In this document: positions 1-5,499 of the stretch, one piece after another
Numbering within the stretch: position 1 is the stretch's first letter
Layout: each line of letters begins with the position of its first letter
Assembly (NCBI GenBank): GCA_964385645.1
Contig: CAYLPT010000179.1
Location: forward strand, 1-9,566
Direction: 5' to 3'
DNA length: 9,566 bases
Origin: CAYLPT01 sp964385645
GTDB taxonomy: Bacteria; Armatimonadota; Hebobacteria; Hebobacterales; Hebobacteraceae
Position numbers and translations under genes: made by a program
Notes under the pieces: model-generated
Told to the model about the DNA's origin: nothing
The model's database searches: none
The model's input: only the letters and a program-made list of their open reading frames with translations

Positions 1-41
1 GTGGTGGCGCGGGAGGGGGTGTTCAGGGGCTGAGGCCGGGA

Positions 42-185
42 ATGGACAATCGGCTGACGAAAGGGGGTGTACGCCGATTGCTTGGGGGAGTAGGAGTGGG
101 TATAATGGCGGCACAGGGACTTGCCATCGCCGGGCCCGGCGGCTGGGGCAGTGAGGAGAGCTTGGGCGCTGCGGTCCTCGGGTAA
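42..185 (+). CDS. doubtful 47-aa ORF with a Tat-signal-like hydrophobic stretch
   Basis: An ATG at 42 has a GAGG at 32-35, six bases upstream, and the frame is open to TAA at 183-185. The peptide has a basic start (NRLTKGGVRR), then a hydrophobic run (LLGVGVGIMAAQGLAIAG), then a short Gly-rich tail. This resembles a twin-arginine or other export signal cut off soon after its cleavage region. Against a real gene: about two thirds of third codon positions are G or C, clearly fewer than in the neighbouring genes, and a near-perfect promoter lies inside the frame. It may be a decayed remnant of an exported protein, a tiny exported or membrane peptide, or chance. A stop codon at 31-33 in another frame could end an upstream gene, but only about 10 codons are visible. 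Confidence 0.22.
   Translation: MDNRLTKGGVRRLLGGVGVGIMAAQGLAIAGPGGWGSEESLGAAVLG
47..80. repeat. 8-bp inverted repeat overlapping a promoter -35 box
   Basis: CAATCGGC at 47-54 and GCCGATTG at 73-80 are perfect reverse complements separated by 18 bp. The right arm overlaps the first three bases of the TTGCTT -35 box at 78-83. This placement suits an operator for a dimeric regulator. It could also be a weak terminator of whatever lies upstream, though no T-run follows. Confidence 0.45.
78..106 (+). promoter_or_regulatory. sigma-70-type promoter for the KGG-repeat gene
   Basis: TTGCTT (78-83) and a perfect TATAAT (101-106) are separated by the ideal 17 bp. Transcription would start near 113 and leave a leader of about 100 nt before the ATG at 215. 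An exact TATAAT is rare in DNA this GC-rich, which supports function. The only clear gene downstream is the KGG-repeat protein. Confidence 0.65.
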
Positions 186-214
186 GTCGAATTGCGACTG
201 CGGGAGGAGAGCTG

Positions 215-436
215 ATGCCGGAGAAGGGAGCGATGACCGTCCGCGAGGCCGGGCGCAAGGGCGGGCGCGCGACTAAGTCGAGGCACGGCCCGGAGTTCTA
301 CGAGAGCATCGGGCGCAAGGGCGGGGAGACGACGAAGAAGCGACACGGCCCGAAGTTCTACGAGCGCATCGGGCGCAAGGGCGGACAGCGAGTGCGCCAG
401 CTCGTTCAGCAGGCGAAGCGCGCGCAGCAGCGCTGA
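215..436 (+). CDS. small basic KGG-repeat stress-type protein
   Basis: This 73-aa, highly charged, hydrophilic protein contains three GRKGG motifs starting near residues 13, 33 and 53, each spaced by 20 residues. The first two repeats read GRKGG-x(6)-RHGP-x-FYE-x-I, and the third runs into a Gln/Arg-rich tail. The repeats resemble the KGG motif of the bacterial stress-induced and GsiB/Con-10-like proteins, which are small hydrophilic proteins linked to general stress or desiccation. The exact role in this organism is unknown. A GGGAGGA ribosome site at 202-208 fits the ATG at 215. A second in-frame ATG at 233 is possible but has a poorer site. It is monocistronic, convergent with recR, and has its own promoter. 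Disorder is likely. The high Lys/Arg content would also allow nucleic-acid binding, which is inference. Confidence 0.82.
   Translation: MPEKGAMTVREAGRKGGRATKSRHGPEFYESIGRKGGETTKKRHGPKFYERIGRKGGQRVRQLVQQAKRAQQR
251..384 (+). repeat. 60-bp tandem repeat inside the KGG gene
   Basis: The same 14 bases, GGGCGCAAGGGCGG, start at 251, 311 and 371, an exact 60-bp period. The units at 251-310 and 311-370 stay alike to the end (CGGCCCG-GTTCTACGAG-GCATC). The third is cut short after the 14-base block. This is internal duplication of the coding unit. Confidence 0.85.
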
Positions 437-461
437 GGCGGCGCGGCAGGTGGGGAAGACT

Positions 462-490
462 GGCGGCGGGCCCGCGCAGCGGCCGCCGCC
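462..490. terminator. GC hairpin between convergent genes, possible bidirectional terminator
   Basis: GGCGGCGG (462-469) and CCGCCGCC (483-490) form a perfect 8-bp stem with a 13-nt loop. It lies in the 102-bp gap between the convergent KGG gene and recR, 26 bp past the KGG stop and 48 bp past the recR stop. On the + strand it is followed by CTTTGCC, a very weak T-tract. Position supports termination; sequence only partly does. Confidence 0.4.
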
Positions 491-538
491 CTTTGCCGTC
501 TATCTGGCACTGCGGGGCCCCGGGTGCGGGGGGCTCGG

Positions 539-1138
539 CTACATCTCTGTGCGTCCTTCGAGGGCGCGGGCGATGGTGACGTCGTCGGCGTAGTCGAGGT
601 CTCCGCCGACGGGCAGGCCCAGGGCGATGCGGGTGACCCTGACGCCCAGGGGGCGCAGGAGCCCGGCGAGGTAGGTGGCGGTCGCGTCGCCCTCGACGGT
701 GGGGTTGGTGGCGAGGACGACCTCCGCGACCTCCCCGCCGCGCACTCGGTCGAGCAGCTCCTGGATGCGCAGGGAGTCGGGGCCCACGCCGTCCATGGGT
801 GAGATGAGGCCCTGGAGCACGTGGTAGCGGCCGCGGAAGTGGCCGGCGCGCTCCATGGCGAGCAGGTCGCGCGGGTCGGCGACGACGCAGAGGAGGCGGG
901 GATCGCGCTGGGGATCGGCGCAGATAGGGCAGCGCTCGGCGTCGGTGTAGTGGAAGCAGACAGGGCAGGCGTGGATGGTGTCCTTGACCTGAGAGATGGC
1001 CTCTGCGAGGGCGCCCACCTCCTCCCGGGGTGCCTGGAGCAGGTGGAGCGCGAGGCGCTGGGCCGACTTGGGGCCAATGCCGGGGAGCTTCTCGAGTTCG
1101 GCGATGAGGCGCGCGAGGGCTCTGGGGTAGGCGAGCAT
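539..1138 (-). CDS. recR: recombination mediator protein RecR
   Basis: At 199 aa this is the usual RecR length. RecR works with RecO (and RecF) to load RecA on SSB-coated single-stranded DNA at gaps. All family modules are visible. A helix-hairpin-helix region covers residues 16-34 (KLPGIGPKSAQRLA). A four-cysteine zinc finger is at C58, C61, C70 and C73. A Toprim domain from about 80 to 175 includes VVADPRDLLAME and ATNPTVEGDATA. It is the last gene of the dnaX-ybaB-recR operon, 18 nt after the ybaB stop and in the same frame as it, so no earlier start is possible. No good ribosome site precedes its ATG, suggesting translation coupled to ybaB. The arrangement is widely conserved in bacteria. 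Confidence 0.97.
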   Translation of the reverse strand: MLAYPRALARLIAELEKLPGIGPKSAQRLALHLLQAPREEVGALAEAISQVKDTIHACPVCFHYTDAERCPICADPQRDPRLLCVVADPRDLLAMERAGHFRGRYHVLQGLISPMDGVGPDSLRIQELLDRVRGGEVAEVVLATNPTVEGDATATYLAGLLRPLGVRVTRIALGLPVGGDLDYADDVTIARALEGRTEM

Positions 1139-1156
1139 GGGGGCCGTCGGGGATGG

Positions 1157-1486
1157 CTAGAGGAGCCCGGGCAGGCCGAGGCCGCCGGTGAGGTCTCCCA
1201 TCCTCTCCTGCTGGGCCTCGCGTGCTTTCTCGAGCCCGTCTCGGAGCGCGGCGAGCACGAGGTCCTGGAGCATCTCGATCTCCTGGGGGTCCACGACCTC
1301 GGGGCTGATGCGCACCTCCACGGGCTCGCCGGAGCCCTTGCAGACGACGGTGACCGCGCCCCCGCCAGCGGTGCCCTCGACGCGAAGGTCGGCCAGCTCC
1401 TGTTGGGCGGCCTCCAGGTCCTCCTGGAGCTTCTGCATCTGCCGCATGAGCTGGCGCTCGAGTCCGCCTCCGCCGGGTAGCTTCAT
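1157..1486 (-). CDS. ybaB: YbaB/EbfC family nucleoid-associated protein
   Basis: This 109-aa protein is the middle gene between dnaX and recR, the standard place of ybaB/ebfC. The family forms small DNA-binding dimers that coat the nucleoid and may influence recombination or gene expression. Residues 12-36 are a Gln/Glu-rich helix (MRQMQKLQEDLEAAQQEL), followed by a beta segment (AVTVVCKGSGEPVEVRISPEVV) and a C-terminal helix ending in a Gly/Leu tail (LTGGLGLPGLL). Family hallmarks present are the M-x-Q-x-Q-x-x-Q-like opening and the I-x-PE-V-V-D-P motif (residues 60-67). The start at 1486 was chosen because the antisense of 1496-1504 gives a strong GGAGGAGG-type site about 9 nt upstream. The same frame stays open further upstream into dnaX, but that part has no ribosome site and no family similarity. 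Confidence 0.95.
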   Translation of the reverse strand: MKLPGGGGLERQLMRQMQKLQEDLEAAQQELADLRVEGTAGGGAVTVVCKGSGEPVEVRISPEVVDPQEIEMLQDLVLAALRDGLEKAREAQQERMGDLTGGLGLPGLL

Positions 1487-1538
1487 GGTCGCTGCCCTCC
1501 TCCCGCGTGCTTCCACGCCCGCGGCCCCGCTCCTACCG

Positions 1539-3104
1539 CTACTCCTCGACCTCACTGCCGGGGAACATGGACAGCGCGTCCTTGACGACCTTGGGCAGCC
1601 CCTTCGGGTGGAGCTGCTCGGGTGCGCCGGCCTCGGCGTCGCCGTCGGCCATCCGGCACCTGAGGGTGACCTGGAGCCCGAAGACGCTTGCCAGGGCCTC
1701 CGTGACGATTCGCTGGCGCTGCTCGTCGCGGACGAGCTGGTCGTGGTGGAACTGGTGGTTGAAGGCGAGGGTGAGGACGCCCTCCTCGAGGGCTGCCGGA
1801 GTGGCCTCACGAAGGAAGGCGGCGACGGAGGTCTTCCTCCCCTTGCGGAGGTGGGCGAGCAGCTCATCCCAGCGGTGCTTGATCTCGGCTAGGTCGGCCG
1901 GCGGCCGGGGCGCCTCCTCCGCGGTCGCGGGTGGGGGCGGCTCGGCCTCGGGGGCCGCGGCGGGCGCGGCCTCGGGGGCTCGAGGGGCGGCGGCCCTGGG
2001 CGCGGCCGCGGCCGGCTCGGGGGTGCGGCAGATGCGGACGGCGGCGAGCTCGACGAGCAGGCGGGGCTGGGAGGCGAAGCGAAGCTCGCGGTCGGCCTCG
2101 GCGAGGAGGTCGAGGGTGCGCACGATCTCCTGTGGAGAGAGGGCGCTCGCCTGCTCGACGGTGCGGGCGAGCGCTTCCTCAGGGAGCGCCAGGGCCTCTC
2201 GACCTCTACGGTCCACCGAGACCAGGAGCAAATTGCGGTAGTGACCGATGAGGCCGATGAGGAGCTGCCGCAGGTCCTTGCCCTCGGCGACGACGCGGTC
2301 GAGCAGGGTGAAAGCGGCGGCGATGTCGCGCTGGGACAGCACATCGGTGAGGTGGGCGATGAGGTCGAAGTCAATGCCGCCCAGGATGTCGGAGACGACC
2401 TCGGGTGTGATAGGCCCCTCTGCGTAGGCGAGGGCCTGGTCGAGGAGGGTCAGCGCGTCGCGCACGGAGCCGTCGGCCGCTTGGGCGAGCATGGCGGCGG
2501 CCCTGTCGTCCAGGGGGAAGGACTCGGCCTCGGCGATGCGGCGCAGGGTGGCCTCGATGTCGGGCAGGCCGATGCGGTGGAAGTCGAAGCGCTGGCAGCG
2601 GGAGAGAATGGTGGGCAGGACGCGGTGGGGCTCGGTGGTGGCGAGGACGAAGACGACGTGGGCGGGCGGCTCCTCAAGGGTCTTGAGGAAGGCGTTGAAC
2701 GCCTCCCCCGTTAGCATGTGGACCTCGTCCACGATGTAGACCTTCATGCGGGCGCCGGAGGGGGCGAGGCCGACGCGCTCGCGGAGCTGGCGGATCTCGT
2801 CTATGCCCCGGTTGGAGGCCGCGTCGATCTCGATGACATCGAGGGCGGAGCCGGCGGCGATGCGGCGGCAGGGGTCGCACTCTCCGCAGGGCTCGGCGGT
2901 GGGGCCCTGGTCGCAGTTGAGGGCCATGGCGAGCACGCGCGCGGTGCTCGTCTTGCCGGTGCCCCGGGGGCCGCAGAAGAGGTAGGCGTGCGCGATGCGG
3001 TTGGCCTTGACCGCGTTGGCCAGGGTCTGAGTGACGTGTCGCTGGCCGACGATCTCGCGGAAGGCCCGTGGGCGGTATTTGCGGTAGAGGGAGAGATACG
3101 GCAT
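1539..3104 (-). CDS. dnaX: DNA polymerase III subunit gamma/tau
   Basis: This 521-aa clamp-loader ATPase belongs to the replisome. AAA+ motifs are all visible: Walker A GPRGTGKT at 45-52, a zinc-binding set at C64, C73, C76 and C79, Walker B with VDEVHM at 125-130, the SRC motif at 168-170 and sensor 2 GSVRDA at 212-217. Domain III, the helical oligomerisation part, covers about 240-360. An Ala/Pro-rich linker (about 361-403) leads to a tau-like C-terminal region (404-521). The start MPYLSLYRKYRP is the conserved family N-terminus; the frame is open for 36 more codons upstream, but these do not resemble the family. A GGGGGA site lies about 8-10 nt upstream. I see no A-rich slippery heptamer of the E. 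coli or Thermus type, so a separate gamma form by frameshift is not supported. It is the first gene of the operon with ybaB (52-nt gap) and recR. Confidence 0.97.
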   Translation of the reverse strand: MPYLSLYRKYRPRAFREIVGQRHVTQTLANAVKANRIAHAYLFCGPRGTGKTSTARVLAMALNCDQGPTAEPCGECDPCRRIAAGSALDVIEIDAASNRGIDEIRQLRERVGLAPSGARMKVYIVDEVHMLTGEAFNAFLKTLEEPPAHVVFVLATTEPHRVLPTILSRCQRFDFHRIGLPDIEATLRRIAEAESFPLDDRAAAMLAQAADGSVRDALTLLDQALAYAEGPITPEVVSDILGGIDFDLIAHLTDVLSQRDIAAAFTLLDRVVAEGKDLRQLLIGLIGHYRNLLLVSVDRRGREALALPEEALARTVEQASALSPQEIVRTLDLLAEADRELRFASQPRLLVELAAVRICRTPEPAAAAPRAAAPRAPEAAPAAAPEAEPPPPATAEEAPRPPADLAEIKHRWDELLAHLRKGRKTSVAAFLREATPAALEEGVLTLAFNHQFHHDQLVRDEQRQRIVTEALASVFGLQVTLRCRMADGDAEAGAPEQLHPKGLPKVVKDALSMFPGSEVEE

Positions 3105-3173
3105 GGTCCCGGTCCCCCACGGGGAGCTTCGACGGGGCCGCGGGCGCTCCTGCCGGCTGGAGGCGTGCCGCGC

Positions 3174-3202
3174 TTGCCCCGCCGACGCAACCCTGGTAGA
3201 CT
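3174..3202 (+). promoter_or_regulatory. candidate extended -10 promoter for the Tat-exported protein
   Basis: TTGCCC (3174-3179), 17 bp, then TAGACT (3197-3202), immediately preceded by TGG, which supplies an extended -10 TGn element. Each hexamer matches 4 of 6 consensus bases. Transcription would begin near 3209, giving a leader of about 38 nt. The same TTGCCC -35 appears in the tRNA-Arg promoter of this window. No equally good promoter was seen for dnaX on the other strand. Confidence 0.4.
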
Positions 3203-3211
3203 TCGCCGACA

Positions 3212-3227
3212 CGCCCGCGCGCGGGCG
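3212..3227. repeat. 16-bp perfect palindrome in the leader of the exported-protein gene
   Basis: CGCCCGCGCGCGGGCG is a perfect palindrome. It sits just after the predicted transcription start (about 3209) and just before the ribosome site (3233-3240), in the divergent region between dnaX and the exported protein. It could be an operator or an RNA hairpin that affects translation. The GC-rich background makes chance palindromes more likely. Confidence 0.4.
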
Positions 3228-3246
3228 CCGAAGGGGAGGGAATGCG

Positions 3247-5103
3247 ATGCGGGAGCCGAGGGAGGCACGTCATCTGACGCGTCGGGACTTCCTGGCGCGC
3301 GCGGCCGCGGCGGGGGCGGCGCTGGGGCTGGCGCGGTCGGCCGAGGTGGCGGGCGCGAGCGGCGGCGCAGGCCCCGCCGCAGGGAGTGGGCGCGCGAGCG
3401 CAGGCAGGGGAGGTGCGGCGATGGTGCGAGTGCAGGACGGACGGATCGAGGTGGAGACGAAGACGCTCACGGCAGTCATCGAGGGCGGCTCCATCACCTC
3501 CCTGCGCAGCAAGCTGACGGGAGAGGAGTTCATCGAGCCCGGCGCGGCGCGGGGCGGCCCGGCCCTCGAGCTCACCTACCCCCTCGGGCAGGCGGTGAGC
3601 ATCAGCTCAGGCGAGCACGACAGGGTGAGCGCGCACGCGCTCTCCCCGGTCGCGGCGGAGGTGGTGTTCCACGCCTGGGAAGGGGACGGGGTGCTGCGGG
3701 TGTCGGCTGACCCGGAGACAGGCGATCTGCTCATCGAGCCGTCGGCGTACTCATCGCGGCCGGGGGTGCGGGCGTGCCGCTGGTGGCTACAGGGGTTGAG
3801 GTCCGACCTCAAGCTGGTCGCGCCCTTCTTCCAGGGGGTGAAGTTGGGGCTGGACGACCCCCTGATCCGGGACAGCCACTGGACCTGGCCCATGTTCTGG
3901 GAGGCGGGCCTGGCGATCCTGCAGGGCCCGCGCAGCGGGCTGTGGGTCCACGTGCAGGATGATCGCTACCGCTTCAAGGCGCTCAAGGTGGGCCGGGGCC
4001 GGGAGGCGAGCGCGCTGGGCCTGGAGAGCGAGGCCTATGGGCCGATAGACGCCAACCTGGCGGCGGGCGGCCTGTGCTGGCGGATCAACGTCTACGAGGG
4101 CGACTGGCGAGTCCCGGCTGGGCGCTATCGCGACTGGCTGTGGCGCTCCTATGGGCTCGGGGAACGGGAGGCGGCGCGGCCGGAGTGGGTGCATGACATC
4201 CGGCTCGCCGTGTGTTGGTGCCCCAGCGATGGCGAGATCCTCGACGCGGTGGCGGAGCGGGTGCCGCCGGAGCGGGTGCTTGTCCACCTCTACGACTGGC
4301 GGCGCGACCCCTATGACGAGCAATACCCTACCTATGTTGCGAGCGATAAGGGGCGGGAGCTGCTCGCCAAGGGGCGCGAGATGGGCTTCCACATGATGCC
4401 CCACTTCAACGCGGTGGACATGGATCCAACCCACGAGGCGGCGCCGCTGGTGCGCGACTTTCAGTACCGCGACCTGGAGACCAAGCGGGTGCACGGCTGG
4501 AGCTGGTTCGGCGGCCGGGTGCTGCCGGTGCCGGAGTCGAACGCCACCCGGCTCCAGTATCGGCACGAGAAGGTGATGGTGAAGATCCACCCGGGGCTCA
4601 GCATGTGGCGCAGCCTGCTGGCGCGGAGCATCCTCGGAGCGGCAGAGGACCTGTCGCTGGAGGTGGTGTTCGTGGACGTCACGCTGACCGCCGGGAACCT
4701 GCACAACAGCCTGGTGGAGGGGACGACGGCGCCGGAGGGGATGAAGCGGCTGATTGACGACATCGCGGGGCTGGGGAGAGGACTGGTGGTGGTGGGCGAG
4801 GGGCTGAACGAGATCACCATGCAGGGCCAGAGCTTCGCGCAGGCCCACCTCTTCCGCAGTTGGCAGACGAACATCGAGGGCCTGGAGCGCACGGGCGGCT
4901 GCCCGCTGAACCACTTCCTGTTCGGCCGCCTGTGCCGGACCATCGGCTACTCGGGGCTCCGGGGCCGCGACGAGGCGGAGGAGCTGCGGATGCGCCTCCA
5001 CGAGGAGCACGGGGCGATCCCGACCATCACGCCGTGGTATCCGGACGAGATCAGGCGCCCGACCCCGGCGGTCGAGCGCGCGCTGCGGGCGGCCGCGGGC
5101 TAG
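3247..5103 (+). CDS. Tat-exported two-domain protein, glycoside-hydrolase-like
   Basis: This 618-aa protein starts at ATG 3247, behind GGGGAGGG at 3233-3240. Earlier in-frame codons exist but lack export or family features. Residues 10-37 form a clear twin-arginine signal: LTRRDFLARA, an Ala-rich hydrophobic core, and a likely AGA cleavage site near 35-37. A Gly/Ala linker follows to about 58. Residues 60-310 are beta-rich and aromatic, like the mutarotase-type sandwich seen before many glycoside hydrolase barrels. Residues about 316-600 have alternating strands and helices suggesting a TIM barrel, with strand ends LAVCWCP, VLVHLYDW, HMMPHFNAVD, VVFVDVT and LVVVGEGLNE. D477 and E518 or E522 are candidate catalytic acids by position. 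It resembles uncharacterised proteins of the DUF6259 kind, from memory and unverified. It probably acts outside the cytoplasm on a carbohydrate; the substrate cannot be read from the sequence. It is divergent from dnaX. Confidence 0.82.
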   Translation: MREPREARHLTRRDFLARAAAAGAALGLARSAEVAGASGGAGPAAGSGRASAGRGGAAMVRVQDGRIEVETKTLTAVIEGGSITSLRSKLTGEEFIEPGAARGGPALELTYPLGQAVSISSGEHDRVSAHALSPVAAEVVFHAWEGDGVLRVSADPETGDLLIEPSAYSSRPGVRACRWWLQGLRSDLKLVAPFFQGVKLGLDDPLIRDSHWTWPMFWEAGLAILQGPRSGLWVHVQDDRYRFKALKVGRGREASALGLESEAYGPIDANLAAGGLCWRINVYEGDWRVPAGRYRDWLWRSYGLGEREAARPEWVHDIRLAVCWCPSDGEILDAVAERVPPERVLVHLYDWRRDPYDEQYPTYVASDKGRELLAKGREMGFHMMPHFNAVDMDPTHEAAPLVRDFQYRDLETKRVHGWSWFGGRVLPVPESNATRLQYRHEKVMVKIHPGLSMWRSLLARSILGAAEDLSLEVVFVDVTLTAGNLHNSLVEGTTAPEGMKRLIDDIAGLGRGLVVVGEGLNEITMQGQSFAQAHLFRSWQTNIEGLERTGGCPLNHFLFGRLCRTIGYSGLRGRDEAEELRMRLHEEHGAIPTITPWYPDEIRRPTPAVERALRAAAG

Positions 5104-5108
5104 CGCGG

Positions 5109-5135
5109 GGGGCAGGAGGCAAGTTCCCGCCCTAC
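5109..5135. repeat. diverged copy A of a short hairpin repeat
   Basis: GGGGCAGGAGGC at 5109-5120, followed by CCGCCCTAC ending at 5135, is nearly the same as the repeat at 8210-8236. The arms at 5110-5117 and 5125-5132 still pair with a single A-C mismatch. It begins 6 bp after the stop of the exported-protein gene. The REP-like shape and intergenic location suggest a dispersed element. Confidence 0.5.
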
Positions 5136-5170
5136 GCGCTGCGGGTCAGCGGGGGAAGCGCAAGATGCGC

Positions 5171-5197
5171 GGGCGGGGCGCCTGAGGCGCCCCGCCC
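5171..5197. terminator. 12-bp perfect GC hairpin between convergent units
   Basis: GGGCGGGGCGCC (5171-5182) and GGCGCCCCGCCC (5186-5197) form a perfect 12-bp stem with a TGA/TCA loop. It lies 8 nt beyond the 3' end of the SRP RNA on the minus strand and 67 nt after the stop of the exported protein on the plus strand. This fits a shared bidirectional terminator. No T-run follows on either strand, so it may be an atypical terminator or a dispersed palindrome. Confidence 0.5.
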
Positions 5198-5205
5198 CAA
5201 CTTGA

Positions 5206-5479
5206 GGTGATCGTGCACCCGTCGTCGAACGGGTCGCCCAGGCGGTTGGGGCGCAGCCGGCTCGGGCCGGACGGGCTGCGGCACGCGGGCGCCGCCGCTT
5301 ACCGCTGCTTCCTTCCGGACCTGACGGGGTTCACGGAGGTCCCGCTGCGCAGGGCCCGGCCGTCAACGCCGCTTACGCCCTCCTGACCCCAAACGACACG
5401 CCCTCGGACGGGGATTCGACCCCGCTGTAGCGGATTGCGGGTACAGGGCACCGCTAGCTCCCCGTCTAGCACGATCACC
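5206..5479 (-). ncRNA. ffs: large (Bacillus-type) signal recognition particle RNA
   Basis: The minus strand of 5304-5325 carries the near-invariant SRP core GTCAGGTCCGGAAGGAAGC followed by AGC, which is helix 8 with its GGAA tetraloop and binds Ffh. It is part of a longer RNA. The 5' end GGTGATCGTGC (5479-5469) is exactly complementary to the 3' end GCACGATCACC (5216-5206), an 11-bp closing helix. Just inside is an Alu-type domain: AGCGGTGCCCTGTACCCGC, with the GGTGC and TGTA loop motifs, enclosed by ACGGGG and CCCCGT. In the long helix 5, TTGGGG (5392-5387) can pair with CCCCAA (5251-5246). The length of about 274 nt is close to the B. subtilis RNA (about 271 nt) and far from the 4.5S type (about 114 nt). 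With Ffh it targets membrane and secretory proteins co-translationally. No separate promoter is evident. It starts 20 nt after the lipoprotein stop. Confidence 0.93.
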
Positions 5480-5499
5480 AAAGCTGTGCCGGCGCCTGC

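Noticed and set aside
821..1480. Long open frame on the + strand (219 codons) across recR and ybaB
   Set aside because: It is antisense to two genes with complete family motifs. Long shadow frames are common in GC-rich DNA. The product has no recognisable domain.
3103..3246. N-terminal extension of the exported protein by 48 codons from ATG 3103
   Set aside because: It would bury the Tat signal inside the protein, contains the candidate promoter, and lacks a ribosome site. ATG 3247 has a good one.
2718..3710. 330-codon + strand frame across the start of dnaX and the exported-protein gene
   Set aside because: It overlaps two well-supported genes in the wrong frame, has low-complexity Gly/Arg/Ala content and no plausible ribosome site.
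5262..5362. Short 4.5S-type SRP RNA of about 100 nt
   Set aside because: The flanks contain an Alu-like domain and an exact 11-bp end-to-end helix, so the longer RNA explains more of the sequence.
5299..5481. 60-codon minus-strand frame inside the SRP RNA region
   Set aside because: It is fully explained by the structured SRP RNA on the same strand, and its codons show no coding pattern.
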